Source: Hamadaea sp013361475 (GTDB lineage: Bacteria > Actinomycetota > Actinomycetes > Mycobacteriales > Micromonosporaceae). From it: a stretch of DNA of 64,000 bases. The stretch spans positions 186,001 through 250,000 of the forward strand of contig NZ_JBFAHM010000008.1 in the NCBI RefSeq assembly GCF_040654195.1, written 5' to 3'. The notes under the pieces are model-generated. The model did no database searches. It saw only the letters and a list, made by a program, of their open reading frames with translations, and was not told the DNA's origin. Each line of letters starts with the position of its first letter. Position 1 is the stretch's first letter. Positions 54,029 to 62,466 of the stretch are shown here, piece by piece. The position numbers and the translations under genes are program-made.

Positions 54029-55056
54029 CCCACGTCGAACGGATCAGCACGCCTCCCGTCATCACCAAGACCCCGACCGTCACGACCGCACCGGCGACCG
54101 CCGCCGGCTGGGAGCGGCGTACCACGGCCGAACGCCCGCCCAGGGTGGACAACACCGACCCCCGCTACAAGGCGCTGCGCAACTTCGCCATCTCCATGTC
54201 CGTCTTCAACATCCTCGGCTACGCCCTCCTCGGCTTCGAACAGCCGTGGACCTGGCCGCTGCTGGCCCTGCTCACCGGCTACACCGCCGAGTTCGTCTTC
54301 GAGGCCATCGCGGCCTGGGCGCAACGCCGCGCGCCGGCGTACTCGGGCAACGGCTTCTGGGGCGTCTACACCTTCCTGCTGCCCACGCACATCACCTCGC
54401 TCGCGGCCAACATGCTGTTGTACGCGAACACGAAGTTCTGGCCCATCGCGTTCGCCGTCGTGGTCGCGATCGGGCAGAAGTACGTGCTGCAGGCGCCGAT
54501 CAAGGGCCGGATGCGGCACTTCATGAACCCGTCGAACTTCGGCATCACGATGACGCTGCTGGCGTTCTCGTGGGTCAACGTCGCTCCGCCGTATCACTTC
54601 ACCGAGAACGTGCCCGACGTGATCCGGGTGATGATCCCGATCATCATCGTCACGGCCGGCACGGTCCTCAACGCGGCGCTGACGAAGAAGGTCGGCCTGA
54701 TCATGGGCTGGATGGGCTCGTTCGTCATCCAGGCGGTGCTCCGCTGGGCGATCTGGGACGTCGCCATCTGGGGCGCGCTGAGCATCATGACCGGCGTCGC
54801 GTTCGTCCTGTTCACCAACTACATGATCACTGACCCGGGTACGACGCCGGGGCCGTTCCGCAACCAGTTCATGTTCGGGGCGAGCGTCGGCACCGTCTAC
54901 GGCATCCTCATGGTGTTCAACGTCGTCTACACCTTGTTCTTCGCCGTCACCATCGTCTGCCTGCTGCGGGGGGCGTACTGGTGGATCAAGGCGTTGCGGG
55001 ACAAGCGATCCGGCCGGATGACCTCGATCACCGGCGCCGCGTCCGCCACGGTCTGA
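54025..55056 (+). CDS. unbU: UnbU-type RnfD-like membrane protein
   Basis: This protein has 343 residues from ATG 54025. A cytoplasmic N-terminus of about 55 residues is followed by about nine transmembrane helices (FNILGYALLGF, LLALLTGYTAEFVFEAIAAW, IPIIIVTAGTVLNAAL) and the RnfD/NqrB-like motif HFMNPSNFGITMTLLAFSW. The related FTNYMITDPGTTPGP segment is near residue 270. NqrB/RnfD relatives bind flavin and pass electrons; enediyne UnbU proteins share this fold. It forms a unit with unbV. A long perfect hairpin follows the stop. Confidence 0.9.
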   Translation: MTHVERISTPPVITKTPTVTTAPATAAGWERRTTAERPPRVDNTDPRYKALRNFAISMSVFNILGYALLGFEQPWTWPLLALLTGYTAEFVFEAIAAWAQRRAPAYSGNGFWGVYTFLLPTHITSLAANMLLYANTKFWPIAFAVVVAIGQKYVLQAPIKGRMRHFMNPSNFGITMTLLAFSWVNVAPPYHFTENVPDVIRVMIPIIIVTAGTVLNAALTKKVGLIMGWMGSFVIQAVLRWAIWDVAIWGALSIMTGVAFVLFTNYMITDPGTTPGPFRNQFMFGASVGTVYGILMVFNVVYTLFFAVTIVCLLRGAYWWIKALRDKRSGRMTSITGAASATV

Positions 55057-55073
55057 CACCGGCGATCCCGCGA

Positions 55074-55110
55074 GCCTGGGTCTGGTCGTCGCCCACGACC
55101 AGACCCAGGC
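55074..55110. terminator. Bidirectional terminator after unbU
   Basis: GCCTGGGTCTGGTCGT (55074-55089) pairs perfectly with 55095-55110 around the loop CGCCC. It lies between convergent unbU and the DUF3040 gene. Confidence 0.85.
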
Positions 55111-55117
55111 CGTACGA

Positions 55118-55372
55118 CTAGTGAGGTTTGGCGAACCGCCACGACAGCCGTCGCGTCACCTCGAGCATGACCAGTGAGCCGACCATCGCGAAGACGGCGA
55201 TCCACCCGCAGAGGGCGGTCACGATCAGCGTCCCGACCCAGACCGCGGCCAGCGCGGCCGCCGGAATCGAGACGTGCTTTCGCGATCGCATTCGGGTCAC
55301 GAATTGCGGATCACTGGCGACCAGCTCGTGCTCGATGTCGGCGAGCTGCTGCGCGTCTTTTTCGCTGAGCAC
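55118..55372 (-). CDS. DUF3040 small membrane protein
   Basis: This protein has 84 residues from GTG 55372 (MLSEKDAQQLADIEHELVAS), the usual DUF3040 start; GAGGTG lies upstream. Two transmembrane helices follow (AALAAVWVGTLIVTALCGWI, FAMVGSLVMLEVTRRL). DUF3040 proteins are widespread in actinobacteria and of unknown role. Confidence 0.85.
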   Translation of the reverse strand: MLSEKDAQQLADIEHELVASDPQFVTRMRSRKHVSIPAAALAAVWVGTLIVTALCGWIAVFAMVGSLVMLEVTRRLSWRFAKPH

Positions 55373-55652
55373 TGTGATCACCTCGGTCGGTTGTCCAGTT
55401 CGGATAGGCGACTGCGGACTGAAAGAAGCGACGGCACGGCGCCCCTCGCACGGGCGCGGCGCGGTCGACACGGCTCGGTGACCGCATCGAGGCGGTACCA
55501 GGGCAACAAACCGTGTTTCCTTATCTGTGCATCATTCCTTTCCGGGGCGTACGCCGTGGTCCATGGAGACCGCAATTACGAAGAAGACCACACCGATTGC
55601 GATGCGTATCGTCAGCCGCACCGTGTGGCCTAGTGGAAGGGGAGGGAACGTC

Positions 55653-56252
55653 ATGTCGAACGTGGCCCTGAGTCAGACGGCGCCGGCGGGTGGATTCCTC
55701 GCCACACTCAATAGCCGCTATCACCGGATCGGCCTCAACCTGTTCATGGCGATCGTGCTGGCGCACTGGGCAGAACATCTGGTGCAGGCGTACCAGATCT
55801 GGGTGCTCGGCTGGCCCCGGCCGCAGTCGCGCGGCGTCCTCGGGCAGTACTTCCCGTGGCTGGTCACCTCGGAGTGGCTGCACTACGGGTACGCGATCGT
55901 GATGCTCGTCTTCCTGTTCCTGCTGCGCCCCGGCTTCACCGGCCGGTCGCGTACCTGGTGGACGATCGCGCTGGCGATCCAGTTCTGGCACCACATCGAG
56001 CACTTCCTGCTGCTCATCCAAGCGCAGACGCACACGCCGTTCTTCGGCCAGAAGGTGCCGACCAGCATCCTGCAGCTGGTCCTGCCCCGCGTCGAGCTGC
56101 ACCTGTTCTACAACTCCGTCGTCTTCATCCCGATGATCATCGCGATGTACTTCCACCTCCGGCCCAACCGTGCCGAGCTGGACCGGATGACGTGTACCTG
56201 CGCCGTCGAGAAGCGCCGCCCGCGCCGGCTCGCCGAGGTGGGCGCGGCGTGA
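55653..56252 (+). CDS. Histidine-rich four-helix membrane protein
   Basis: This protein has 199 residues from ATG 55653 with GGGGAGGG upstream. Four or five transmembrane helices carry many histidines at helix ends: LAHWAEHLVQ, SEWLHYGYA, QFWHHIEHFLLLIQ, RVELHLFYN, MYFHLRPN. HxxxH pairs (HWAEH, HHIEH) are the kind of arrangement that binds haem, copper or iron in a membrane. No named family is recognised. It overlaps a CopC-like gene by 4 bases, which supports a metal-linked role. Confidence 0.8.
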   Translation: MSNVALSQTAPAGGFLATLNSRYHRIGLNLFMAIVLAHWAEHLVQAYQIWVLGWPRPQSRGVLGQYFPWLVTSEWLHYGYAIVMLVFLFLLRPGFTGRSRTWWTIALAIQFWHHIEHFLLLIQAQTHTPFFGQKVPTSILQLVLPRVELHLFYNSVVFIPMIIAMYFHLRPNRAELDRMTCTCAVEKRRPRRLAEVGAA

Positions 56253-56851
56253 GGTTCGCCCACCGCGTACGCCGTTTCGCCGTGGTGCTGTCAGCGGGCC
56301 TGCTCGTCCTGGCGGCCGCGGGCGGTCCGGCGTACGCGCAGGGACGCCTGACGACGAGCGATCCGCCGGACGGAGCGGCGCTGGCCAGTGCGCCGCGGCA
56401 GGTGACCCTGCGCTTCGATGCGCCACCGTCGGCCCCCGATTCCCACGTCGCCGTACGCACCACCGCCGGAACCGATGTGGGCGGCGGCGACCTCGTCGCC
56501 ACCGGCGACGAGCTGACCCTGCCGGTCTCGATCACCACCGCCGGGGATTACCTGGTCGCCTTCCACGTCGTGTTCGCCGACGGCGGCGAGACCTTCGACG
56601 TGGTCCAGTTCAGCGTCGGCACCGGCGCGCCGCCGTCGCCGGCCGCGGCCGCCGTCGTCGAGCAGGCCCGCTACGACGCGTCGGCGCACCAGCACACGGT
56701 GGATCCGGTGGGCGCCACGTTTCTGTTCGTGGATCTGCTCGTTCTGTGCTCGGTGCTCGGTCTGCTGTATCTGAAGCGGCCGGGCGCCGTGGGCCGGATC
56801 ACCGGCCGTGCCAGTGAATCGCCATCGACGCAAGGAGCACACGAATCGTGA
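56249..56851 (+). CDS. CopC-like secreted, membrane-anchored protein
   Basis: This protein has 200 residues from GTG 56249. A signal peptide (1-31, ending AYA) precedes a CopC domain (TTSDPPDGAALASAPRQVTL, PLPVSITTAGDYLVAFHVVF region), and one C-terminal helix (LFVDLLVLCSVLGLLYL) anchors it. Canonical CopC proteins begin their mature chain with His (AHAxL) to bind Cu(II); here the mature start is QGRLT, so that ligand is missing. Other histidines (SAHQHTVDPVG) lie near the membrane. A copper or other metal role is therefore only possible. Confidence 0.85.
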   Translation: MRFAHRVRRFAVVLSAGLLVLAAAGGPAYAQGRLTTSDPPDGAALASAPRQVTLRFDAPPSAPDSHVAVRTTAGTDVGGGDLVATGDELTLPVSITTAGDYLVAFHVVFADGGETFDVVQFSVGTGAPPSPAAAAVVEQARYDASAHQHTVDPVGATFLFVDLLVLCSVLGLLYLKRPGAVGRITGRASESPSTQGAHES

Positions 56852-57060
56852 CCAGTCCCGGAAGAGGCCCGGCGATCAGCTATCCGGCCATCGAGAAGAA
56901 GTACGGCAAGTCGATCGACGAATGGATGAAGATCATCGGCACCTCCCCTTTGACGAAGACCGGCGAACTCGTGAACTGGCTCAAGTCGGACCACCAGGTC
57001 GGGCACGGCCATGCGATGGCGCTCGTGCACCGCTATCAGCAGGAGACCGCCGGCGCCTAG
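56848..57060 (+). CDS. DUF4287 small protein
   Basis: This 70-residue protein starts at GTG 56848 inside the CopC-like stop. It is a complete DUF4287 domain (YPAIEKKYGKSIDEWMKIIG, LTKTGELVNWLKSDHQVGHG, ALVHRYQQE), predicted helical and cytoplasmic. The function of the family is not known. It is the last gene of the unit. Confidence 0.85.
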   Translation: MTSPGRGPAISYPAIEKKYGKSIDEWMKIIGTSPLTKTGELVNWLKSDHQVGHGHAMALVHRYQQETAGA

Positions 57061-57096
57061 TGGACGCGGGCCAGACCCGTGCCGCCGGCGGCAGGC

Positions 57097-58008
57097 TCAA
57101 GCCGCTGGCGGCACGGGCAGGCTCGGCACGACCAGTCGCGCAGTCTGCTCGAAGGCGCGGATTCGGGCGGTCTCGCGTACGCGGAGCCAGACCAGCCCCC
57201 ACTGGAGCGGCGGCGCGTCGTTGAACGGGACGTAGGTGATGTCGGGGCGGGCGTAGTACCGCATCGCCCGGCCACCCTCCGGGTATACGCCCTTTCCCGC
57301 GCCGACGAGTGCGAGCATTCCCAGGAAGGTGTCGGCGCCCGGCACGTGAGGGATGGGCCGCCCGCTCGGGGTGTGCCGAGGCGAATGGAACTCGTCCCAA
57401 CTGTCCAGCATGGCACTGGGGTTTCGCAGCATCCGCACCTCGGCCAAGTCCTCCAAAGACACCGACTCGCGGCGAGCGAAGGGGTGCGCCGCCGGCACTG
57501 CGAGCACCTTCGGCTCGGTGAACAGCACTGGACCACCGACGATCTCGGGATGGACGGCCGGCAGGCGGGTCAGCTCCAGATCCACCTGGCCGGTCTGCAT
57601 CGCCAGGAGGCCGTTGTTGAGCTGAAGCTCCACGATCTCCACGTCGCAGTCGGGGTATCGCAGGCGGAACGTGTCACTCACGGCATGCAGGACGTGGGCC
57701 GCGTCGGAGCCGAAATATCCGGCGCGGAGGACTCCGGTGACACCGCGGCCGGCGGCGACGGCGTTCTGGAAGCTCTGCCGGACCAGGTCGTACGCGGGTC
57801 GCAGGTCGTCACGCAATTGCCGGCCGATCGGAGTGAGCGTCACTCGGCGGCTGGTGCGGTCGAACAACGGCGCGCCGACCGCGCGCTCCACCTTCCGGAT
57901 CGTCTGGCTGATCCGGGTGGTGGAGACCGTCAGCCGCTCGGCGGTCCGGCCGAAATGCAGCTCCTCGGCCAGCGTCAGGAATGCCTCGATCTCGTGCCGC
58001 TCCAGCAT
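57097..58008 (-). CDS. LysR family regulator
   Basis: This 303-residue protein has an N-terminal winged helix (MLERHEIEAFLTLAEELHFG, RLTVSTTRISQTIRKVERAV) and a periplasmic-binding-like effector domain (GVLRAGYFGSDAAHVLHAVS). It diverges from the membrane-linked hydrolase gene; a GTGAA-N7-TTCAC palindrome lies 20 bases upstream of its start. It probably regulates the hydrolase, and possibly the P450 operon further on. Confidence 0.92.
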   Translation of the reverse strand: MLERHEIEAFLTLAEELHFGRTAERLTVSTTRISQTIRKVERAVGAPLFDRTSRRVTLTPIGRQLRDDLRPAYDLVRQSFQNAVAAGRGVTGVLRAGYFGSDAAHVLHAVSDTFRLRYPDCDVEIVELQLNNGLLAMQTGQVDLELTRLPAVHPEIVGGPVLFTEPKVLAVPAAHPFARRESVSLEDLAEVRMLRNPSAMLDSWDEFHSPRHTPSGRPIPHVPGADTFLGMLALVGAGKGVYPEGGRAMRYYARPDITYVPFNDAPPLQWGLVWLRVRETARIRAFEQTARLVVPSLPVPPAA

Positions 58009-58028
58009 CGGTCACACCTCCCCGCATC

Positions 58029-58045
58029 GTGAACCATGGCTTCAC
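58029..58045. promoter_or_regulatory. Putative LysR binding site
   Basis: GTGAACCATGGCTTCAC: arms GTGAA/TTCAC with a 7-base centre. It lies in the 118-base gap between divergent LysR and hydrolase genes. Confidence 0.5.
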
Positions 58046-58126
58046 GATCGTTACACAGGTTCGAGTTGATCAACGACCAGGCCGCGATGGAGAGTAGTGG
58101 GGTATTCGTGCGTCTAGGGAGGTTTC

Positions 58127-59296
58127 ATGCCCATCGGCTATGTATTCACCGTGTTCTGCGTCGCGGTGGGCACACTCTTCGCGCTCGCGCCGGTACGCCG
58201 CCCGCGGCCGGTCTCCACGGTGAGCTACTTCCTCGGCCTCGCCGTCAACGAGCTGCCGTTCTTTGCCGGCATCTACTGGCTGGGCGTCTCGACGGCGCTG
58301 GCGTTCGCCGAGGGGGACATCACCTCGCCGATCGCCTGGGCTGCGGTCGCGTTGGCCGCCATCGCCGCGCTCGGGCTGACCGTCGTCGCGTACCAGGGAT
58401 GGCGCGACCGCAGCCGCGTCCGGCGCGCGGTGGCCGACGGGCTGGGCGCCGACTGGCGTACGACGATCGACCCCGACCTGGCCGCCAGGCTGCGGCACCG
58501 CCTCCCCTGGGCCCGCATCCTGTTCCTGCCCTTCTTCCGGCGCCGGCCGGACGTGCGCCGCGTGGCCAACCTCTCCTACGGCGACGCGGGCCGCCACAAC
58601 CTGCTCGACGTCTACCATCACCGTTCGCGCCCCACCGGTGCGCCCATCCTGATCCATATGCACGGCGGCCACTACTCCGGCGGCCACAAGAACAGCCAGT
58701 CGCTGCCGCTGCTCTACCGGCTCGCCGGCAACGGTTGGGTGTGCATCAGTGCGAACTACCGGCTCCAGCCCCAGCACAAGCACCCGGATCACCTGATCGA
58801 CTTCAAGAAGGTCATAGCGTGGGCCCGGGAGCACGGCCAGGAGTACGGAGCGGACCCGTCGACGGTGTTCGTCGCGGGCAGCTCGGCCGGCGGGCACATG
58901 GCGGCGCTGGCCGCGCTCACCCAGAACGATCCCGCCTACCAGCCCGGCTTCGAGCAGGCCGACACCTCCGTCAGCGCCGCCGTCCTCCTCAATGCCTGGT
59001 ACGGCACATATTTCGACGATTCGCCGGAGTCCGGACCGGCGAACCACATCACCGCCGACGCGCCGCCGTTCTTCCTGGCCCACGGCGACAAAGACACCCT
59101 CGTGCCGCAGGCGGACGCCCGGGAGTTCGCCGACCGTCTGCGCCAAGTGTCGACCGCCCCCATCGTCTACGCCGAGATGAAGGGCGCGCACCACGCCTTC
59201 GACTTGTACCACTCACTCCGCTTCGAGGCGGTCGTCGACGCGATCGAGGCGTTCGCGGCCACGGTGAGATCACGGCAGCGGACGCTCCACCGCTGA
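58127..59296 (+). CDS. Membrane-anchored alpha/beta hydrolase, HSL/BD-FAE type
   Basis: This protein has 389 residues from ATG 58127 (GGGAGG upstream). Three N-terminal hydrophobic helices (residues 4-20, 32-55, 64-86) precede the catalytic domain. Domain motifs are HMHGGHYSGG (oxyanion), GSSAGG with nucleophile Ser253, HGDKDTLVP (Asp) and GAHHAFD (His). This is the hormone-sensitive-lipase/carboxylesterase group. The helical anchor is less common and places the active site at the membrane. Its substrate is unknown. Confidence 0.88.
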   Translation: MPIGYVFTVFCVAVGTLFALAPVRRPRPVSTVSYFLGLAVNELPFFAGIYWLGVSTALAFAEGDITSPIAWAAVALAAIAALGLTVVAYQGWRDRSRVRRAVADGLGADWRTTIDPDLAARLRHRLPWARILFLPFFRRRPDVRRVANLSYGDAGRHNLLDVYHHRSRPTGAPILIHMHGGHYSGGHKNSQSLPLLYRLAGNGWVCISANYRLQPQHKHPDHLIDFKKVIAWAREHGQEYGADPSTVFVAGSSAGGHMAALAALTQNDPAYQPGFEQADTSVSAAVLLNAWYGTYFDDSPESGPANHITADAPPFFLAHGDKDTLVPQADAREFADRLRQVSTAPIVYAEMKGAHHAFDLYHSLRFEAVVDAIEAFAATVRSRQRTLHR

Positions 59297-59392
59297 AGAC
59301 GACAACCCTGCGCAATCACAGAGATGAAGGCCCGCCGAACCCCCCGCTAGCGTGACAGAGCGATCTTAGTCAATCACTCTGGGAGGCTGTCG

Positions 59393-60280
59393 ATGGTGGA
59401 GCGGCGCATTCACACCGAGGATGAGCACGGAATCGCCCCCGACGGGCTCGGTCTCGACGACGACTACGCCGGCGAGCGTGATCTGCCGGTTCAGCAGGTG
59501 CGGTCGGCCGACGGCACGCTCATCGCCTATGAGAGGTCGGGCCGGGGTGAGCCGGTCGTCGTCCTCGGCGGGGGCCTGAACGACCGGGGGATGTTCTACC
59601 CGTTCGCGAACCTCATGTCCGAGAACTTCACCGTGTACAACTGCGACCGGCGCGGGCGCGGCGACAGTGGCATGGGCGACCTCGACGGCTATGTGATCGA
59701 GCGCGAGGTCGAGGACCTCGCGGCGGTGGTCGAGGCGGTCGAGAAGGACACTGGGCAGACGCCGTACGTGTTCGCCAACTGCACCGGCGGTCAGATCGTC
59801 ATCCTCGCCGCCGCGGCCGGGGTGCCGATGAAGAAGCTGGGCCTTTACGAGCCCCCGTACTGGTCGCGTCCGGCCACCACCGAGCAGATCGAGGAGATCC
59901 GGCGGCTCAACGAGGCCGGGGACCACGACGGCGCGGTGGCCTTGTTCGGCCGCGACGTCGTCGGCTTCGTCACCGACGAGACGATCGACGGCTTCCGTCA
60001 GCATCCGGCGTGGCAGGCGTTCCTGGCCAACGCGCCGTCGACCTACTACGACGCGATCATCAGCCGCGACCACACGCAGATACCGCACGAGGCACTGGCG
60101 AAGATCAGCGCGCCGACCCTCATCATCCGGGGCGAGCTGACCGTGCGCGGCATCTTCGACGCGATGGAGAAGGTCGTCGACGAGCTGGCCGACGCGAAGC
60201 TCGTCACGATGGAGGAGGTCGGGCACCTCTACGACCAGAAGCGGGTCGCGCCGATCATGACCGAGTTCTTCCAGTCCTGA
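59393..60280 (+). CDS. Alpha/beta hydrolase with Cys in the nucleophile position
   Basis: This protein has 295 residues from ATG 59393 with GGGAGG upstream. The fold is clear (LIAYERSGRGEPVVVLGGGL, VYNCDRRGRGDSG, HLYDQKR near the end). The nucleophile elbow, normally GxSxG, reads FANCTGGQ, so Cys130 stands where Ser is expected. The Asp and His positions look preserved. Cys nucleophiles occur in dienelactone hydrolases, but this gene is otherwise of the general hydrolase type. It is first in an operon with a P450 (9-base gap) and an epimerase-like gene. Confidence 0.85.
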   Translation: MVERRIHTEDEHGIAPDGLGLDDDYAGERDLPVQQVRSADGTLIAYERSGRGEPVVVLGGGLNDRGMFYPFANLMSENFTVYNCDRRGRGDSGMGDLDGYVIEREVEDLAAVVEAVEKDTGQTPYVFANCTGGQIVILAAAAGVPMKKLGLYEPPYWSRPATTEQIEEIRRLNEAGDHDGAVALFGRDVVGFVTDETIDGFRQHPAWQAFLANAPSTYYDAIISRDHTQIPHEALAKISAPTLIIRGELTVRGIFDAMEKVVDELADAKLVTMEEVGHLYDQKRVAPIMTEFFQS

Positions 60281-60289
60281 GGCGAAGCG

Positions 60290-61528
60290 ATGACCGACAC
60301 GACTGCAGAGCCGGCGATCCGCTGCCCGATGGCCCTGTCCCGGACCCGGTCCGGGCTGGACGTCTCCGACGAGCTGTCCCGCGTCCGCGACTCGGGCGAA
60401 CTCGCGCAGGTCACCACCGCCTTCGGTCAGGAGGCGACGCTGATCAGCCGGTACGCCGAAGTCCGCGCGCAGCTCGCCGACACCGAGGGGTTCTTCGTCG
60501 GCACCGTGCCGCCGCCGCCGGCGTTGACCGACGCCGGATTCGACCCGGAGAAGATCCGCCGCCGGCGCAAGGTCGGCAACCTGATCTTCCTCGACCCGCC
60601 GGAGCACACCCGGCTGCGCAAGATGGTCCACGCCTGGTTCACCACCCGCCGCGTCGAGCGACTGCGACCGCGGGTCGTCGAGATCATCCACACCGCCCTG
60701 GACGCCATGGAGAAGGCCGGTCCGCCGGTCGACCTCGTGACCATGTTCGCCAAGACCGTGCCGGTCATGGTGATCTGCGAGCTGATCGGCGTGCCGGAGG
60801 CCGACCGGGAACGCTTCCGCAGCAAGGCCTCCCGGGTCTCCGACGACTCGTCGCCGCTGGCCGAGCTGCGCCGGCTCGGCGACGCCGGCTGGGTGACCCG
60901 GGAACTCATCAACCACCATCGGGCCAACCCGAGCGACGACATCCTCGGCATGCTCCTTCGTGAGCACGGTGCGGGCAGCGAGGCCGACGACATCACCGAC
61001 GACGAACTCGTCGGCCTGGCCAACGCGCTGCTCATCGCCGGGCACGAGACGACGACGCAGATGCTGTCCCTGGGTACGCTCGCCCTCCTGCGCCATCCCG
61101 ACCAGCTGGCCATGATGCGGGACGACCCCGACGTCGTGCCCGGCGCGGTCGAGGAACTGCTGCGCTACCTGGGCGTGCTCCACGGTGGCTTCGTCCGTCA
61201 GGCCACCCGCGACACCGTCATCGGCGAGCACACCTTCCGCGAAGGCGACCTCGTCGTCCCGGCCCTTGCGGCGGCGAACCGGGATCCGGAGTACATCCAG
61301 GACGGTGACCGGCTCGACATCACCCGGGTGCCGTCGGGTCACCTCGCCTTCGGCCACGGCGTGCACTTCTGCATCGGTGCGCCGCTGGCCCGGATGGAGC
61401 TGCGGGAGGCGTACCCGGCGTTGCTCAACCGGTTCCCGGGGCTGCGCCTGGCGGTGCCCGAGTCCGAACTCCAGTTCAGCGACGACACCACCGTGTACGC
61501 CTTGAAAAGCCTGCCCGTCACCTGGTGA
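60290..61528 (+). CDS. Cytochrome P450 (CYP)
   Basis: This 412-residue protein has the I-helix motif AGHETT (Gly251 onward), the ExxR-region EELLRYLG and the haem loop FGHGVHFCIGAPLAR with Cys361. It is a typical soluble actinobacterial P450, which needs a ferredoxin and reductase coded elsewhere. Naphthoate-type clusters include a P450 (NcsB3) that hydroxylates the aromatic acid; this gene may fill that role, but it lies 16 kb from the PKS, so the link is tentative. Confidence 0.92.
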   Translation: MTDTTAEPAIRCPMALSRTRSGLDVSDELSRVRDSGELAQVTTAFGQEATLISRYAEVRAQLADTEGFFVGTVPPPPALTDAGFDPEKIRRRRKVGNLIFLDPPEHTRLRKMVHAWFTTRRVERLRPRVVEIIHTALDAMEKAGPPVDLVTMFAKTVPVMVICELIGVPEADRERFRSKASRVSDDSSPLAELRRLGDAGWVTRELINHHRANPSDDILGMLLREHGAGSEADDITDDELVGLANALLIAGHETTTQMLSLGTLALLRHPDQLAMMRDDPDVVPGAVEELLRYLGVLHGGFVRQATRDTVIGEHTFREGDLVVPALAAANRDPEYIQDGDRLDITRVPSGHLAFGHGVHFCIGAPLARMELREAYPALLNRFPGLRLAVPESELQFSDDTTVYALKSLPVTW

Positions 61529-61541
61529 AGAAGGGGGAACC

Positions 61542-62444
61542 ATGTCGGAGTACGACAACCAAGTGGGGGAGGGCGTGCAGCCCCCGGCGAAGGTGCTCGT
61601 CATCGGCGCCGCCGGGTACGCCGGCACGCATACCGCGCGCGCCTTCCTCCAGGCCGGTTACCAGGTCACGTGCCTGCAGCGGCCAGGCGGCAAGACCATC
61701 CCCAGCCGTTATCCGACGGTGCCTGGGGATCTGACCGACCCGGCGTCGCTGACCGAGGCCGCACGCGGCTTCGACCTCGTCGTCAACCTCGGCGCGATCC
61801 TCGACGAGGACCAGGATCTCGCCTCGGTCGACGGCCTGCTCGCGTCGGGCGTACCGCTGATCTACACCTCCGGCTCGGACGTCTCCGGTGAGGGCTACAC
61901 CACCGAGGACACCGTCCCGATCCCGCATCCGTTCGTCGGCTGGCGGGACAAGGTGGAACGGCGCGTCATCGACGGCGGCGGCATCATCGTGCGGCCGGGC
62001 CTCATCTACGGCAACGGCGGCGGCGTCGTGGGCGATCGCTGGATCCCGCTGCGTGACCGGGTCGGCGCCGGCGTCTACCTCGGTGAGCCCGGCGTACGCT
62101 GGGGCGCCGTCCACGTCGAGGACCTGGCCTGGTTGTACGTGGCGATCGCCAAGCGGGCCGCGCCGCGCACCTACTGGTACGGCGTGTCCGAGAACATCGA
62201 GGTCGACGTCATCGCCGACGTCGTCGGCGGAGGCAAGACGATGTCCTGGTCGCTTGACGAGGAACCGCCGCCGGAGATCGCGATCTTCGCCGGGCTGTTC
62301 CGGCTCGACCAGGAATGCTCGGCGGTGAAGACGCGGCACGCGCTCGGCTGGAATCCGGTGCACACCTCGCTCGTCGAGGCGCTGCGCCACGAACTGCGCC
62401 GCGAGCCGAAGACGGACTGGCGCCGGGAGATGCTCGACGCGTGA
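61542..62444 (+). CDS. NAD(P)-dependent epimerase/reductase-like protein
   Basis: This protein has 300 residues; the start ATG follows GAAGGGGG. Rossmann motif VLVIGAAGYAGTHTARAF lies at about 18-35. The usual YxxxK is replaced by FVGWRDKVERRV, so the catalytic Tyr is a Trp or Phe, as in atypical extended SDRs. The C-terminal half matches NAD-dependent epimerase/dehydratase proteins (RPGLIYGNGG, HVEDLAWLYVAIAK). It is the last gene of the hydrolase-P450 operon, and its reaction is unknown. Confidence 0.85.
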   Translation: MSEYDNQVGEGVQPPAKVLVIGAAGYAGTHTARAFLQAGYQVTCLQRPGGKTIPSRYPTVPGDLTDPASLTEAARGFDLVVNLGAILDEDQDLASVDGLLASGVPLIYTSGSDVSGEGYTTEDTVPIPHPFVGWRDKVERRVIDGGGIIVRPGLIYGNGGGVVGDRWIPLRDRVGAGVYLGEPGVRWGAVHVEDLAWLYVAIAKRAAPRTYWYGVSENIEVDVIADVVGGGKTMSWSLDEEPPPEIAIFAGLFRLDQECSAVKTRHALGWNPVHTSLVEALRHELRREPKTDWRREMLDA

Positions 62445-62466
62445 CCGCCCGGCTCACTGTGTCCGA

